NCBI GenBank assembly: GCA_018623785.1
Contig: JAAZVD010000062.1
Span: 1 to 7,926 of the forward strand
DNA length: 7,926 nt
Source: Bacteroidota bacterium
Lineage (GTDB): Bacteria > Bacteroidota > Rhodothermia > Rhodothermales > UBA10348
Direction: 5' to 3'
Each line of letters opens with the position of its first letter. The stretch's first letter is position 1. Positions 1 through 6,403 of this stretch are shown in pieces. The notes under the pieces are model-generated. The model was not told the origin of the DNA. It ran no database searches and was given only the letters and a program-made list of their open reading frames with translations. The translations under genes and the position numbers were made by a program.

Positions 1-1969
1 CTTGAGGGCCACCAAAAAGCAGATGATCCAGGAAATCCTGGTATAACCGCAGCTTGGCTCCCGAATAGCCACCGAGTGACTCATGGAAATAGGACGGACG
101 CGCATTCTGGACAGGATGCTGTCCGAATTCAAGCGAAAGAACCCGGAACGATCCGTCACCTCCTTGAATGTCACGCTGTTCAACCAGATACCGATCGAAC
201 CCGAATTCCCGCACGGACTCGGAAGGATCAGACGTAGGCGAGAGGGCTTCTTTGTTGATATGCCGACGGGCAACACCGGTCAGGTCTACCGATACAATGC
301 CAAATATCACGAATCCGACCAGCCAGTAGGGAAGTCGGCGCTGCACCAGCAGGTACACGAGCGTGCCCAAAAGTACAATTACGAACAGGGATCGAAGGGC
401 GTCCCTGGAAAACATGTCAATGCGCTGGGCTGTGACCTCGGACAACTGCTCGCCGATGAATTGCTGTACACGAGGATCCGACATGGAAATACCCGGATTC
501 GAGCGTTGAATCTGCGCCTCTATCTGCATGCGCTCTCCGGATTTCTCGAACGAAAACAGCGTCGTGCCCGCCACATTGAGGACCACGAGAAGCGCACCGA
601 ATCCCAGGATCAATCGGAAGACGGGACGAGAAAGCAATGAGATGTTCACGTCGACTGCACGCACCAGCGACGCCATTCCCCGCGCTGCCATGAGGGCCGC
701 CAGCAGGGCTGCCATGGACAGCCATGTCTCCGGAACCCGGAACGCGTCAAACAACGGAAAAACGGCATACATTGGCCGATTCACGAGAGCCAGGTTTTCG
801 CCGAGGGAAAACAGGATCATGGCCAGAAAGGCGATCGAAAGGGATAACGTAGTCCGGTCCCGGACCTTCCAGAATGACAGTGCCATGAGGATGACGGTTA
901 TCATTCCGAAGTAGTGGGGACCGCCCGTGAAGGTTTTTGGGCCCCAGTAGGATGGGCTGGCGCCACCATAGGCATCGGCAACCAGGAGGGTGATCAGTTC
1001 TCCGGGGCCTTGACTCCACGCCATCGCGTAGTCCCAACCCATCCCGCCTTCCCCACCTCCCGAGGCCGAGCCACGGATCGTATACGGTGTGATTTCCGCA
1101 TGGGACAGGTACGGCTGAGCTACCATCATCAGCCCCAGGACGGATCCAAGAACCAGCATACCCGTGCCACGCAGGAAAGCCTGACGATCGCCACCTCGGA
1201 AGGCATGGACAGCCTCGACCAGCCACCATATGCCGGCAGCCATCGTTACGTAGTAGGTAATCTGGACATGACCGGCCCGAAGATTGACCGCCACAGCCAC
1301 GGCAAAAAGCAGCGCAGAAACCACGGTTCGCCGCTCCATGGCATGAATGAATGCCAAGAGCATCCACGGCGCCCACGCCAGGGCTATGTATTTCGAGTTG
1401 TGACCTGCCGCCAGTATGACTGGTATGTATGTCGTGAATCCGTAGGCCACAGCCGCCACAGCTGCAGACAGGCTTTCTTTTGTCAGGCGAAAGGCCAGCA
1501 GATAGGTTCCGATCAGGAGCAGCCACATGTGGGAGGCAGGCCATATCAGGATCCGTAGCTGGCGCAGTATCATGTCTACCTGCGGAACGCTCAACTCCGG
1601 AGAGATCATGTAACCCGGCATGCCGGCAAATACCCGACCGGCCCACAGCGCTACGCCTCCCGTCTCTTCCTCCATTTCCAGCATGGACTCCGCCATGGCA
1701 CGCCATTGAACCGTATCCGTGGCAATCAGCTGTCCATCCGAAAAATGGATCGGTGCAAAAAACAGAACAGCCAAGAGCATGAGCAGTCCGATCATCACGC
1801 CATGCTGACGGACATTGGACTGCGCATCCCAAAGACCAAACCAGTCAGGAATGGCTGGGGTAGGCACGTTTTCCGATCGACGCTGACGGGAGGACTTCTT
1901 CTGGCTCAAGGATGCGTCCGGTTGAGAGGGGCAAACAACGGGTAGTGGACAAGACGCTTGCCAGGCCAT
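1..1969 (-). CDS. YfhO-family polytopic membrane protein (3' end outside window)
   Basis: One uninterrupted frame of 656 codons runs off the left edge, so the C-terminus is missing. I translated it by hand and it closes exactly in register. It matches the YfhO family (GT-C-like fold, thought to act in envelope glycosylation; substrate unknown here). After a basic, probably cytoplasmic, stretch of about 57 residues comes a first membrane segment (58-74), then many more up to about 565. Family-like motifs are DTVQW (85-89), FAGMPGY (114-120), AGHNSK (188-193), RAGHVQITYY (231-240), YWGPKTFTGGPHYFG (341-355), FRVPE (410-414) and GGYSGAKLRLYQD (633-645). Relatives in Bacteroidota usually exceed 750 residues, so roughly 100-200 are lost. 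The ATG at 1969 is the first plausible start, 48 nt after the plsC-like stop, with no clear Shine-Dalgarno. A later start would only shorten the polar N-terminus. Probably co-transcribed with plsC. The family call is firm; the substrate is not known. Confidence 0.88.
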   Translation of the reverse strand, partial: MAWQASCPLPVVCPSQPDASLSQKKSSRQRRSENVPTPAIPDWFGLWDAQSNVRQHGVMIGLLMLLAVLFFAPIHFSDGQLIATDTVQWRAMAESMLEMEEETGGVALWAGRVFAGMPGYMISPELSVPQVDMILRQLRILIWPASHMWLLLIGTYLLAFRLTKESLSAAVAAVAYGFTTYIPVILAAGHNSKYIALAWAPWMLLAFIHAMERRTVVSALLFAVAVAVNLRAGHVQITYYVTMAAGIWWLVEAVHAFRGGDRQAFLRGTGMLVLGSVLGLMMVAQPYLSHAEITPYTIRGSASGGGEGGMGWDYAMAWSQGPGELITLLVADAYGGASPSYWGPKTFTGGPHYFGMITVILMALSFWKVRDRTTLSLSIAFLAMILFSLGENLALVNRPMYAVFPLFDAFRVPETWLSMAALLAALMAARGMASLVRAVDVNISLLSRPVFRLILGFGALLVVLNVAGTTLFSFEKSGERMQIEAQIQRSNPGISMSDPRVQQFIGEQLSEVTAQRIDMFSRDALRSLFVIVLLGTLVYLLVQRRLPYWLVGFVIFGIVSVDLTGVARRHINKEALSPTSDPSESVREFGFDRYLVEQRDIQGGDGSFRVLSLEFGQHPVQNARPSYFHESLGGYSGAKLRLYQDFLDHLLFGGPQ

Positions 1970-2017
1970 GGGAACAACTTTCCCACAGACCCCGGCACCA
2001 GGCGCCTTCCTGCCAAA

Positions 2018-2836
2018 TTACGGAACCCGTTTCTCTCCTGTTCCTCCGCCGGGGAGATGAACCTCCATCGCCTCTCGGACCGCTTTCATAAGCATGGGTA
2101 TGTCTTGCCGAGTGTATCCGGCCAGATCGATGGGTTTACCAAACTCAACGTGCATCGTGCCCGGCCGGGCTTTCTTGGTCTTTTCGTTGAACAGGCAGTG
2201 GGCATTGACAATAGTTACGGGAACCAGGGGAACCTGGGCTTCGATAGCCAACAGGAACGCACCACGCTTGAAGGGTCCCAGGTCAGGACCGTAGGATCGG
2301 GAGCCCTCCGGGAAAATGGCAACGGAAAGACCATCCCGCATCCGTTGCCCAGCTATTCGCATCGTCTCAATGCTGCGCTTGGGGTGAGAGCGATCGATGA
2401 AGACGGAGGGTGAAAAGCGAATGGCATGACCCAGAAACGGCACCCGTGCCAGCTCGGCTTTTGCAACCCATCCAAAAGGCACCGGAATAGCGGAGCCAAC
2501 AGCAGGAATGTCTAAAGCCACCTGATGATTGATGGCAAACACTACCGGCGTACCATGCTCTATCGGCTGGACAAACCTGGTTCGGATGCGTATTCCCACG
2601 CCCAAGGTCATGGTAATTCCCCATACTTTCGACCAGAACCTGAACGCCGAGGCGGTAGGACGCAACACATGGGTGAGTACCGTGCCGGTACCACAGACAA
2701 TGGTCACAAGGGTAGCCCAAAGGACGGCCCAACAGAAAAAAACTCGCTGCAGTATGCTGGACAAAACCGTGGGGATTCTGATGCTGGATTCGGCAATCGG
2801 GAAAGCGGAGCTCCGCCCAACCCTGAAAATGCACAA
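2018..2836 (-). CDS. plsC: PlsC-like 1-acyl-glycerol-3-phosphate acyltransferase
   Basis: A 272-residue lysophospholipid acyltransferase. The expected reaction is acyl transfer to lysophosphatidic acid, giving phosphatidic acid at the inner face of the cytoplasmic membrane. All four family motifs are visible: NHQVALD (103-109, catalytic H104 and D109), VFIDRS (145-150), FPEGSRS (175-181) and VPLVPVTI (202-209). AKAEL followed by PFLG (125-136) and PFKRGAF (188-194) also fit. A hydrophobic segment at 31-57 would anchor it. The motif I serine seen in many members is valine here, which the H-x4-D pattern tolerates. The start is a TTG at 2836, chosen because AGGGGG lies 4 nt upstream on the coding strand; a TTG at 2764 is an alternative without such a site. 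The gene is divergent from the barrel gene and lies 48 nt before the YfhO-like gene. An acyltransferase for another lipid, such as a lyso-ornithine lipid, cannot be excluded. Confidence 0.9.
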   Translation of the reverse strand: MCIFRVGRSSAFPIAESSIRIPTVLSSILQRVFFCWAVLWATLVTIVCGTGTVLTHVLRPTASAFRFWSKVWGITMTLGVGIRIRTRFVQPIEHGTPVVFAINHQVALDIPAVGSAIPVPFGWVAKAELARVPFLGHAIRFSPSVFIDRSHPKRSIETMRIAGQRMRDGLSVAIFPEGSRSYGPDLGPFKRGAFLLAIEAQVPLVPVTIVNAHCLFNEKTKKARPGTMHVEFGKPIDLAGYTRQDIPMLMKAVREAMEVHLPGGGTGEKRVP

Positions 2837-2887
2837 CTCGCCCCCTTTTTAAAAGGTCAAGAGATCCGCATTTTCGTAGTTGGGCGC

Positions 2888-2895
2888 CAAATCTA
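2888..2895 (-). promoter_or_regulatory. Possible Bacteroidota-type -7 box for the plsC-like gene
   Basis: Read on the minus strand this is TAGATTTG, an exact match to the TAnnTTTG -7 consensus known from Bacteroidota housekeeping promoters. It would place transcript starts roughly 45 nt before the TTG start of the acyltransferase gene. No convincing -33 TTTG element sits 19 bp upstream. The equivalent positions of the other two repeat units read TAGGTTAA and GAGGTTAA, so the box is partly repeated. Use of this consensus by this organism is an assumption. Confidence 0.3.
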
Positions 2896-2907
2896 CTCTC
2901 CTCCGCT

Positions 2908-2933
2908 AGGGTGGGCGTTTAACCTACCACCCT
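2908..2933. promoter_or_regulatory. 7-bp dyad (possible operator) in the middle repeat unit
   Basis: AGGGTGG at 2908-2914 and CCACCCT at 2927-2933 are perfect reverse complements separated by 12 bp. Arm centres lie 19 bp apart, about two helical turns, a layout seen for dimeric DNA-binding proteins. The dyad is nearly coextensive with the middle 31-bp unit and is not kept in the outer two. It could also fold as a hairpin in a transcript. Function is inferred from position only. Confidence 0.45.
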
Positions 2934-2991
2934 CCGCCAAGTTGGGCGCTTAACCTCGCCTGTCCCGCAACGTTTCCACAACAGATCGTCC

Positions 2992-3612
2992 ATGCAACGA
3001 ATTCCTGTCATGCTTTTTGTGATGCTGATTGCCGCGCTGACCCCCGACCGGGCGGAGGCGCAGGTTAAAGGCATCATTCACATTGGCGTCGCGGGATCCT
3101 CCTTTCGCGGCGGGGCTCTGGAGAATGCCATGCCGATCTATCGGCTCTCGGGAGGCGCAGGCCTGCGATACAGTTATCCGAGCGGGCTTGAATTGGAAAG
3201 CGGCCTTGATTATTCCGTCAAAGGAGCTGAATTGGAAGGCACGTTTGAAGATATCCCCATCGAAGGAACCTCAGAAATAACCTACCTGAGTGTACCTATT
3301 CTGATCGGGTATCGTTGGCACACCATGGGTCGACTACGACCGAGGGTAGTAGGCGGTCCGGCACTGGCATTCAAGACAGATTCGCGCATCAGTTACCGAG
3401 CTGTAGGAAGCGGCATCGAACAGACAACCATCGATGACGGGATTGGTGAACGCGATCTGGGGTGGATTGTAGGTCTGGATGTCGATACCATGGTGGGGGG
3501 CGAGACACTTGTGGGAGGTCTGCGCCTGACACTGGGGCAATCCAATGCCCGAACCGTAGAGCCGGAAGTCCTCAATACCACCGTGACCGCTTTCGTCGGC
3601 ATTGTTTTCTGA
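2992..3612 (+). CDS. Outer-membrane beta-barrel protein (PorT-like family)
   Basis: A 206-residue protein with a signal peptide: hydrophobic core at 6-17 and likely cleavage after AEA at 21-23. The remainder alternates short amphipathic strands and turns rich in G, Y and S, such as GLRYSYPSGLELESGLDYS (about 157 nt into the mature coding part) and YLSVPILIGYRW, and it ends in an aromatic residue (VGIVF). These are features of the small outer-membrane beta-barrel family common in Bacteroidota (PorT-like, about 8 strands). The ATG follows a region without a Shine-Dalgarno, as is common in that group. It is the only plus-strand gene, divergent from the plsC-like gene and sharing the 31-bp repeat region with it, and convergent with the M28-like gene. 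The specific function is unknown; structural, adhesive or secretion-accessory roles are all possible. Confidence 0.85.
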   Translation: MQRIPVMLFVMLIAALTPDRAEAQVKGIIHIGVAGSSFRGGALENAMPIYRLSGGAGLRYSYPSGLELESGLDYSVKGAELEGTFEDIPIEGTSEITYLSVPILIGYRWHTMGRLRPRVVGGPALAFKTDSRISYRAVGSGIEQTTIDDGIGERDLGWIVGLDVDTMVGGETLVGGLRLTLGQSNARTVEPEVLNTTVTAFVGIVF

Positions 3613-3656
3613 GTGGAGCCCGAGAGCGCGCATGGTCCAAAGGATGGCCCAGGCCT

Positions 3657-4772
3657 TCAAGGCACATGCTCCAAGAGTCTATGCGCCAAGCGCAACACCT
3701 CGGTCGTAGCCTCATCCAGGGCATCCGATTGCATCAGACTGGCGCGGCGGCGCCACGAACCGAATTCCGCTGCGCCCAAGGCGTCATACGGAGCATACGC
3801 CTGCAGGAGTACTACATCGAGACCGGAGTTGTCGGAAAAAGAATCTCCAAACAAAGCATTCCAGTCGCACGCCCGATCCACCTGCATGGAGACAACAATG
3901 AGCTTGGAGACACGCGACCGCTCCCACGGTAGGTGCCGAATGAATTGCGTCGGTCCTTGACAGTCATCGCGCGTGCCGCTAAGCAGTCCGAATAAGGTCG
4001 AATGGGTGTATGACGCCCATGTGTGCTGATACTCAGCCATTTGACGCATGGTGTACAGAAGCGCGGCGGCCGGAAGCGACAGGTCAGATCCATCCGTCCA
4101 ACTCTCCGAACCCTTGAGACCATCCCCATCCAGAGGAGCCAAAACGAGCACAACAGAGTCGCGGCGTACGGGATGAGACCCCGGAAGCATGCCGACCACG
4201 TGCATGGGCGCTGTTGAAACCCGTTCATCAACGGTAATGTCGACGCTCCAGCGGGATGTATTTCCTTCGCGCGTGTGAACATCCTCTGACCACTGCAGCC
4301 AGTCAACTTCAGGAAGCGAAGGCATGGCCCCGGCCATATGCAGTTCTTGAGGTACACCCGTAATGAGGAAGTCGTCCCCATGGAGAGCGTTCGTGGTATC
4401 CTTTCCGATCAGCTGTACGCTTACCTCAGCGCTTCGGCGAAGGAGCGCGGCGTACTGCAGACGGTATTCATCCACAAGGACAGGCTGCAGCTGCGCCTGA
4501 CGCATCTGGCCAGATGCATAGGCTGCAACGCGAGTAAAGCCACGCGTAGCCGTCTGACGGCCTTCTGCCTCCGGGCCATCCAGGTATTCAATGTCCATGC
4601 GCGCCCAGCGCTGCCAGCGCTCGCTACGCGCCAAATCGGGCGTTCCAAGGGTGGCCGTTGGCGAAGGCGCACAAGCCCATGGCAGCATGAGCAGCCCGAC
4701 CAGACCCAGACCGGCCTTTACAAGGAGAATGATCATGGACCATAAACGCGTCATGGGAGGAAGATAGGTCAT
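3657..4772 (-). CDS. Exported M28-peptidase-like protein lacking zinc-binding histidines
   Basis: A 371-residue exported protein with a hydrophobic segment (13-32) ending in PWAC, so C34 could be a lipoprotein cysteine, although the lipobox is poor. DIEYLDGPEAEGR (60-72) followed by an amphipathic helix resembles the N-terminal signature of M28 aminopeptidases. VVGMLPGSHPVRRDSVVLVLAPLDG (192-216) lies where that family has the strand and the metal histidine of an AHxDS motif, but here the position is proline 213. D230 and D299 can align with metal aspartates and D269/D270 with the glutamate pair. The C-terminal ligand histidine (HTPxD) aligns with leucine 346. Catalysis is therefore unlikely, and I infer a non-enzymatic derivative. 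ATG 4772 has GGAGG only 3 nt upstream, inside a perfect hairpin; ATG 4754 and ATG 4736 are alternative starts. It begins 44 nt after the secretin stop in the same direction. The family assignment is by eye. Confidence 0.75.
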   Translation of the reverse strand: MTYLPPMTRLWSMIILLVKAGLGLVGLLMLPWACAPSPTATLGTPDLARSERWQRWARMDIEYLDGPEAEGRQTATRGFTRVAAYASGQMRQAQLQPVLVDEYRLQYAALLRRSAEVSVQLIGKDTTNALHGDDFLITGVPQELHMAGAMPSLPEVDWLQWSEDVHTREGNTSRWSVDITVDERVSTAPMHVVGMLPGSHPVRRDSVVLVLAPLDGDGLKGSESWTDGSDLSLPAAALLYTMRQMAEYQHTWASYTHSTLFGLLSGTRDDCQGPTQFIRHLPWERSRVSKLIVVSMQVDRACDWNALFGDSFSDNSGLDVVLLQAYAPYDALGAAEFGSWRRRASLMQSDALDEATTEVLRLAHRLLEHVP

Positions 4773-4784
4773 CTTCCTCCCATG
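4752..4784 (-). promoter_or_regulatory. Perfect 14-bp hairpin over the RBS and start of the M28-like gene
   Basis: CATGGGAGGAAGAT (4752-4765) is the exact reverse complement of ATCTTCCTCCCATG (4771-4784), leaving a 5-nt loop (4766-4770). In the minus-strand transcript the 5' arm holds the GGAGG and nearly all of the AUG at 4772; the 3' arm ends in the second possible start, AUG 4754. Folding would hide the ribosome-binding site. It begins 32 nt after the secretin stop, so it could instead protect the 3' end of the pilus transcript. No U-run follows, which argues against a classical intrinsic terminator. A four-codon minigene (AUG 4783 to UGA) overlaps AUG 4772 as AUGA. Confidence 0.75.
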
Positions 4785-4816
4785 CGTAGTGTGATCTCGG
4801 GGGTATGAGCGCCGCC

Positions 4817-6199
4817 TTAATCGTACTTCTCGGTACCTACTCCAGCCTCCATGGTCTCGGCGGCACGCTGGTCAAATCGCTCAATAGTTTTGGTCAACTC
4901 ATCTCGTTGACTCTGCAGGAGATTACTCGGTAGTTGCCGAGCCATACGCTCTCGGATTGGATCAACCAGGTTGGCCTCCAGCGAAATGATCAGCTCCTTC
5001 TGCGTAGTGGAGCGCTGGGTCCGACCAAAGATATAGCGGAAGCCAAAAAACCATTTCGGAAGATCCTTGAGCAGAGGTACTCCGCGTCGTGAGTAAGACT
5101 CTTCCGTGCTGTAAAGGCCTCCAATAACCGTCTGTTCGCCATCGAGCAGTAAAAGCTGCGTATTGGCAAGGCTGCGGTCGATGGTTGGACCCGAAGCCGA
5201 TGGCCGACTTCCGGATTTCTCAACCCTGACCTGCAAGTGAAGAAACTCTGCCATCGGCGCGCCGAGCGTATCGGCCAAGGGCTGGCGGATAAGCGTAGGC
5301 GTCACCTCGATGATGATTCCGGTCTTGAAATACTGGGTAGAGATATTGCCGAAGGTATCGCGAATCTGGACGGGAACGTCGGACCCGATCTGGATATCGC
5401 CCTGCATACCGCTCTGTACAGTAACTGACGGGTTGGCGATGGTTTCTCCGACACCCCTGTTCTCAGCCATACGAAAGAGGGATCCGAGGCTGCTGAAACG
5501 GATTTCCTCGGGGGGCACGATAGCATCCGGGAGGCCTGAAAACAGTTCTTTCGCATTGATTTGAAAGTTGATCTGATTCTGGGACTGGGCATCTCCTCCC
5601 TGCTGCGACCCCCCACCCGTGGATCCCTGCTGTCCTTGCTGTCCTTGGCTAGCCGAACCAAACAAGGCATTCCAGTTTATGCCGGTATCCTTCGCTTTGG
5701 TGTGATTCAGTTCAAACAGGACCGCCTTGATTTCAATTTGCCGGGAATCCAGGGTGGCTGGGGACACCGTTGTACCCTCCTCCACCGTTCGCGGGGTACC
5801 TGTGGCTGCCGCCGCATCAAGAATGAGATCCTGTGCCTGCTTCTGCTGAATCATGAAATAGCGGTCTGTCTCCCGGAACTCCAGATCGTTGTACTGTAGC
5901 ACGAGCTCCAGGGCATCGAGAAAATGCATGCCCGAAATGGAAATACCGATGGGATGCTCCCGCGTATCCGGATCCACGAGTGACTTGGCTGTTACCCGCT
6001 CAAAAATGGGATTCAGGTAATCCGTAAACCGGTTGAAGGGAGTTGACGGCAGAAACGACACCAACTGATCGGGCGGAATATAGGCCCGGACTTGTCGCTG
6101 CTGAGCCTGTGCAGCAGGTACGACGGATGATATGCCGATCCAGCACATGCTGAAAAGCAGCAGGATCAGTCCTTTGGTTCTCCAATTCGGTCCGTTCAT
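4817..6199 (-). CDS. pilQ: Short PilQ/GspD-like outer-membrane secretin
   Basis: A 460-residue secretin, the gated outer-membrane ring through which a type IV pilus or type II substrate passes. The signal peptide ends near AQA (30-32). A single N-terminal STN/N0-like domain follows (about 35-120, with GMHFLDALELVLQYNDLEFRE type sequence split over 90-112). An N3-like domain starts at IEIKAVLFEL (155-164) and carries a Q/G/S-rich insert (about 182-210). The secretin core (about 248-412) contains ETIANPSVTVQSG, VPVQIRD, the long hairpin strands and GVPLLKDLP (373-381), the family signature. The ATG at 6199 is chosen over an upstream GTG (6217) because AGAGG lies 7 nt upstream. Full PilQ proteins are often about 700 residues with AMIN domains; none is present here. 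It follows the PilP-like fragment by 21 nt, so it is the last pil gene of the block. GspD-type use remains possible. Confidence 0.9.
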   Translation of the reverse strand: MNGPNWRTKGLILLLFSMCWIGISSVVPAAQAQQRQVRAYIPPDQLVSFLPSTPFNRFTDYLNPIFERVTAKSLVDPDTREHPIGISISGMHFLDALELVLQYNDLEFRETDRYFMIQQKQAQDLILDAAAATGTPRTVEEGTTVSPATLDSRQIEIKAVLFELNHTKAKDTGINWNALFGSASQGQQGQQGSTGGGSQQGGDAQSQNQINFQINAKELFSGLPDAIVPPEEIRFSSLGSLFRMAENRGVGETIANPSVTVQSGMQGDIQIGSDVPVQIRDTFGNISTQYFKTGIIIEVTPTLIRQPLADTLGAPMAEFLHLQVRVEKSGSRPSASGPTIDRSLANTQLLLLDGEQTVIGGLYSTEESYSRRGVPLLKDLPKWFFGFRYIFGRTQRSTTQKELIISLEANLVDPIRERMARQLPSNLLQSQRDELTKTIERFDQRAAETMEAGVGTEKYD

Positions 6200-6220
6200 T
6201 TCAATGCCTCTAAGCACGTT

Positions 6221-6403
6221 TCAATAGTTCTTGGCCGGTGTCAACTGCACGTTGCCCCTTGCCTGGTTGTAAAGCTCGCCCAAGTCCATGGTTAGTTCGA
6301 TGCGCTCGAGGATACCTCCTTTGTTCAAGCTGGCAACAACCTTCCCTCTTGCAGGATCGACTGAAATCACTTCTCCTAAATAGACGGCATCCCCAACGCT
6401 CAA
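6221..6403 (-). pseudogene. C-terminal half of a PilP-like domain, out of frame with its front half
   Basis: Sixty codons from a TTG at 6403. SVGDAVYLGEVISVD and the following strands (KVVASLNKGG, ILERIELTMD) match the second half of the PilP/GspC homology domain, a small periplasmic beta-barrel that links the inner-membrane platform to the secretin. The first half (LISIVGTEAILVWN) is at the end of the upstream PilO-like frame, so the domain is cut between strands. Reading this frame a few codons further back gives WNEHK directly before LSVGD, the expected continuation. A 5-bp duplication at 6413-6422 accounts for the shift. An alternative is that the TTG, overlapping the upstream TGA as TTGA, is a real coupled start, but half a barrel should not fold alone. 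It ends 21 nt before the secretin ATG. Confidence 0.7.

Larger units (their letters stand above)
2877..2969. repeat. Three tandem imperfect 31-bp repeats in a divergent control region
   Basis: Three units abut at 2877-2907, 2908-2938 and 2939-2969. The core GGGCG recurs at 2882, 2913 and 2944, exactly 31 bp apart each time. Further shared columns are G at unit position 3, T at 5, AA at 14-15, CT at 17-18 and CCGC at 27-30. Pairwise identity is about 19-20 of 31 by eye, with no spacers. The array fills most of the 155-bp gap between the divergent plsC-like and barrel genes, so a regulatory role (repeated operator or repeated promoter element) is the natural inference. The period of 31 is close to three DNA helical turns, so all copies would face the same side of the helix. 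Confidence 0.75.

Noticed and set aside
83..640. A 185-codon plus-strand open frame, and similar ones at 528-914 and 914-1558
   Set aside because: They lie antisense to the YfhO-like gene. They have no recognisable domain, and basic low-order composition typical of shadow frames.
747..1832. A 361-codon minus-strand open frame
   Set aside because: It overlaps the YfhO-like gene in another frame. Its translation is rich in Cys, His, Gly and Arg with no membrane segments or motifs, whereas the frame chosen gives a coherent polytopic protein with family motifs.
2367..2834. Open frames overlapping the acyltransferase gene on both strands (also 1958-2413 and 2525-2953 on plus)
   Set aside because: The PlsC frame holds all four catalytic motifs; the others show no domain and share its bases.
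2877..2969. CRISPR array
   Set aside because: The 31-bp units abut with no spacers, differ at about a third of positions, number only three, and there are no cas genes in the window.
3613..3656. Bidirectional terminator between the convergent barrel and M28-like genes
   Set aside because: Only a 5-bp palindrome (GCCTT-C-AAGGC, 3653-3663) is visible, partly inside the coding end, with no T-runs; too weak to call.
3462..3932. Plus-strand open frames spanning the end of the barrel gene and the M28-like gene (3462-3932, 3613-3960, 4338-4745)
   Set aside because: They are antisense to or out of frame with better supported genes, without domains or signal sequences.
4752..4784. Classical intrinsic terminator after the secretin gene
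   Set aside because: The stem is strong, but no U-rich run follows it on the transcribed strand. I keep it as a hairpin of undecided role.
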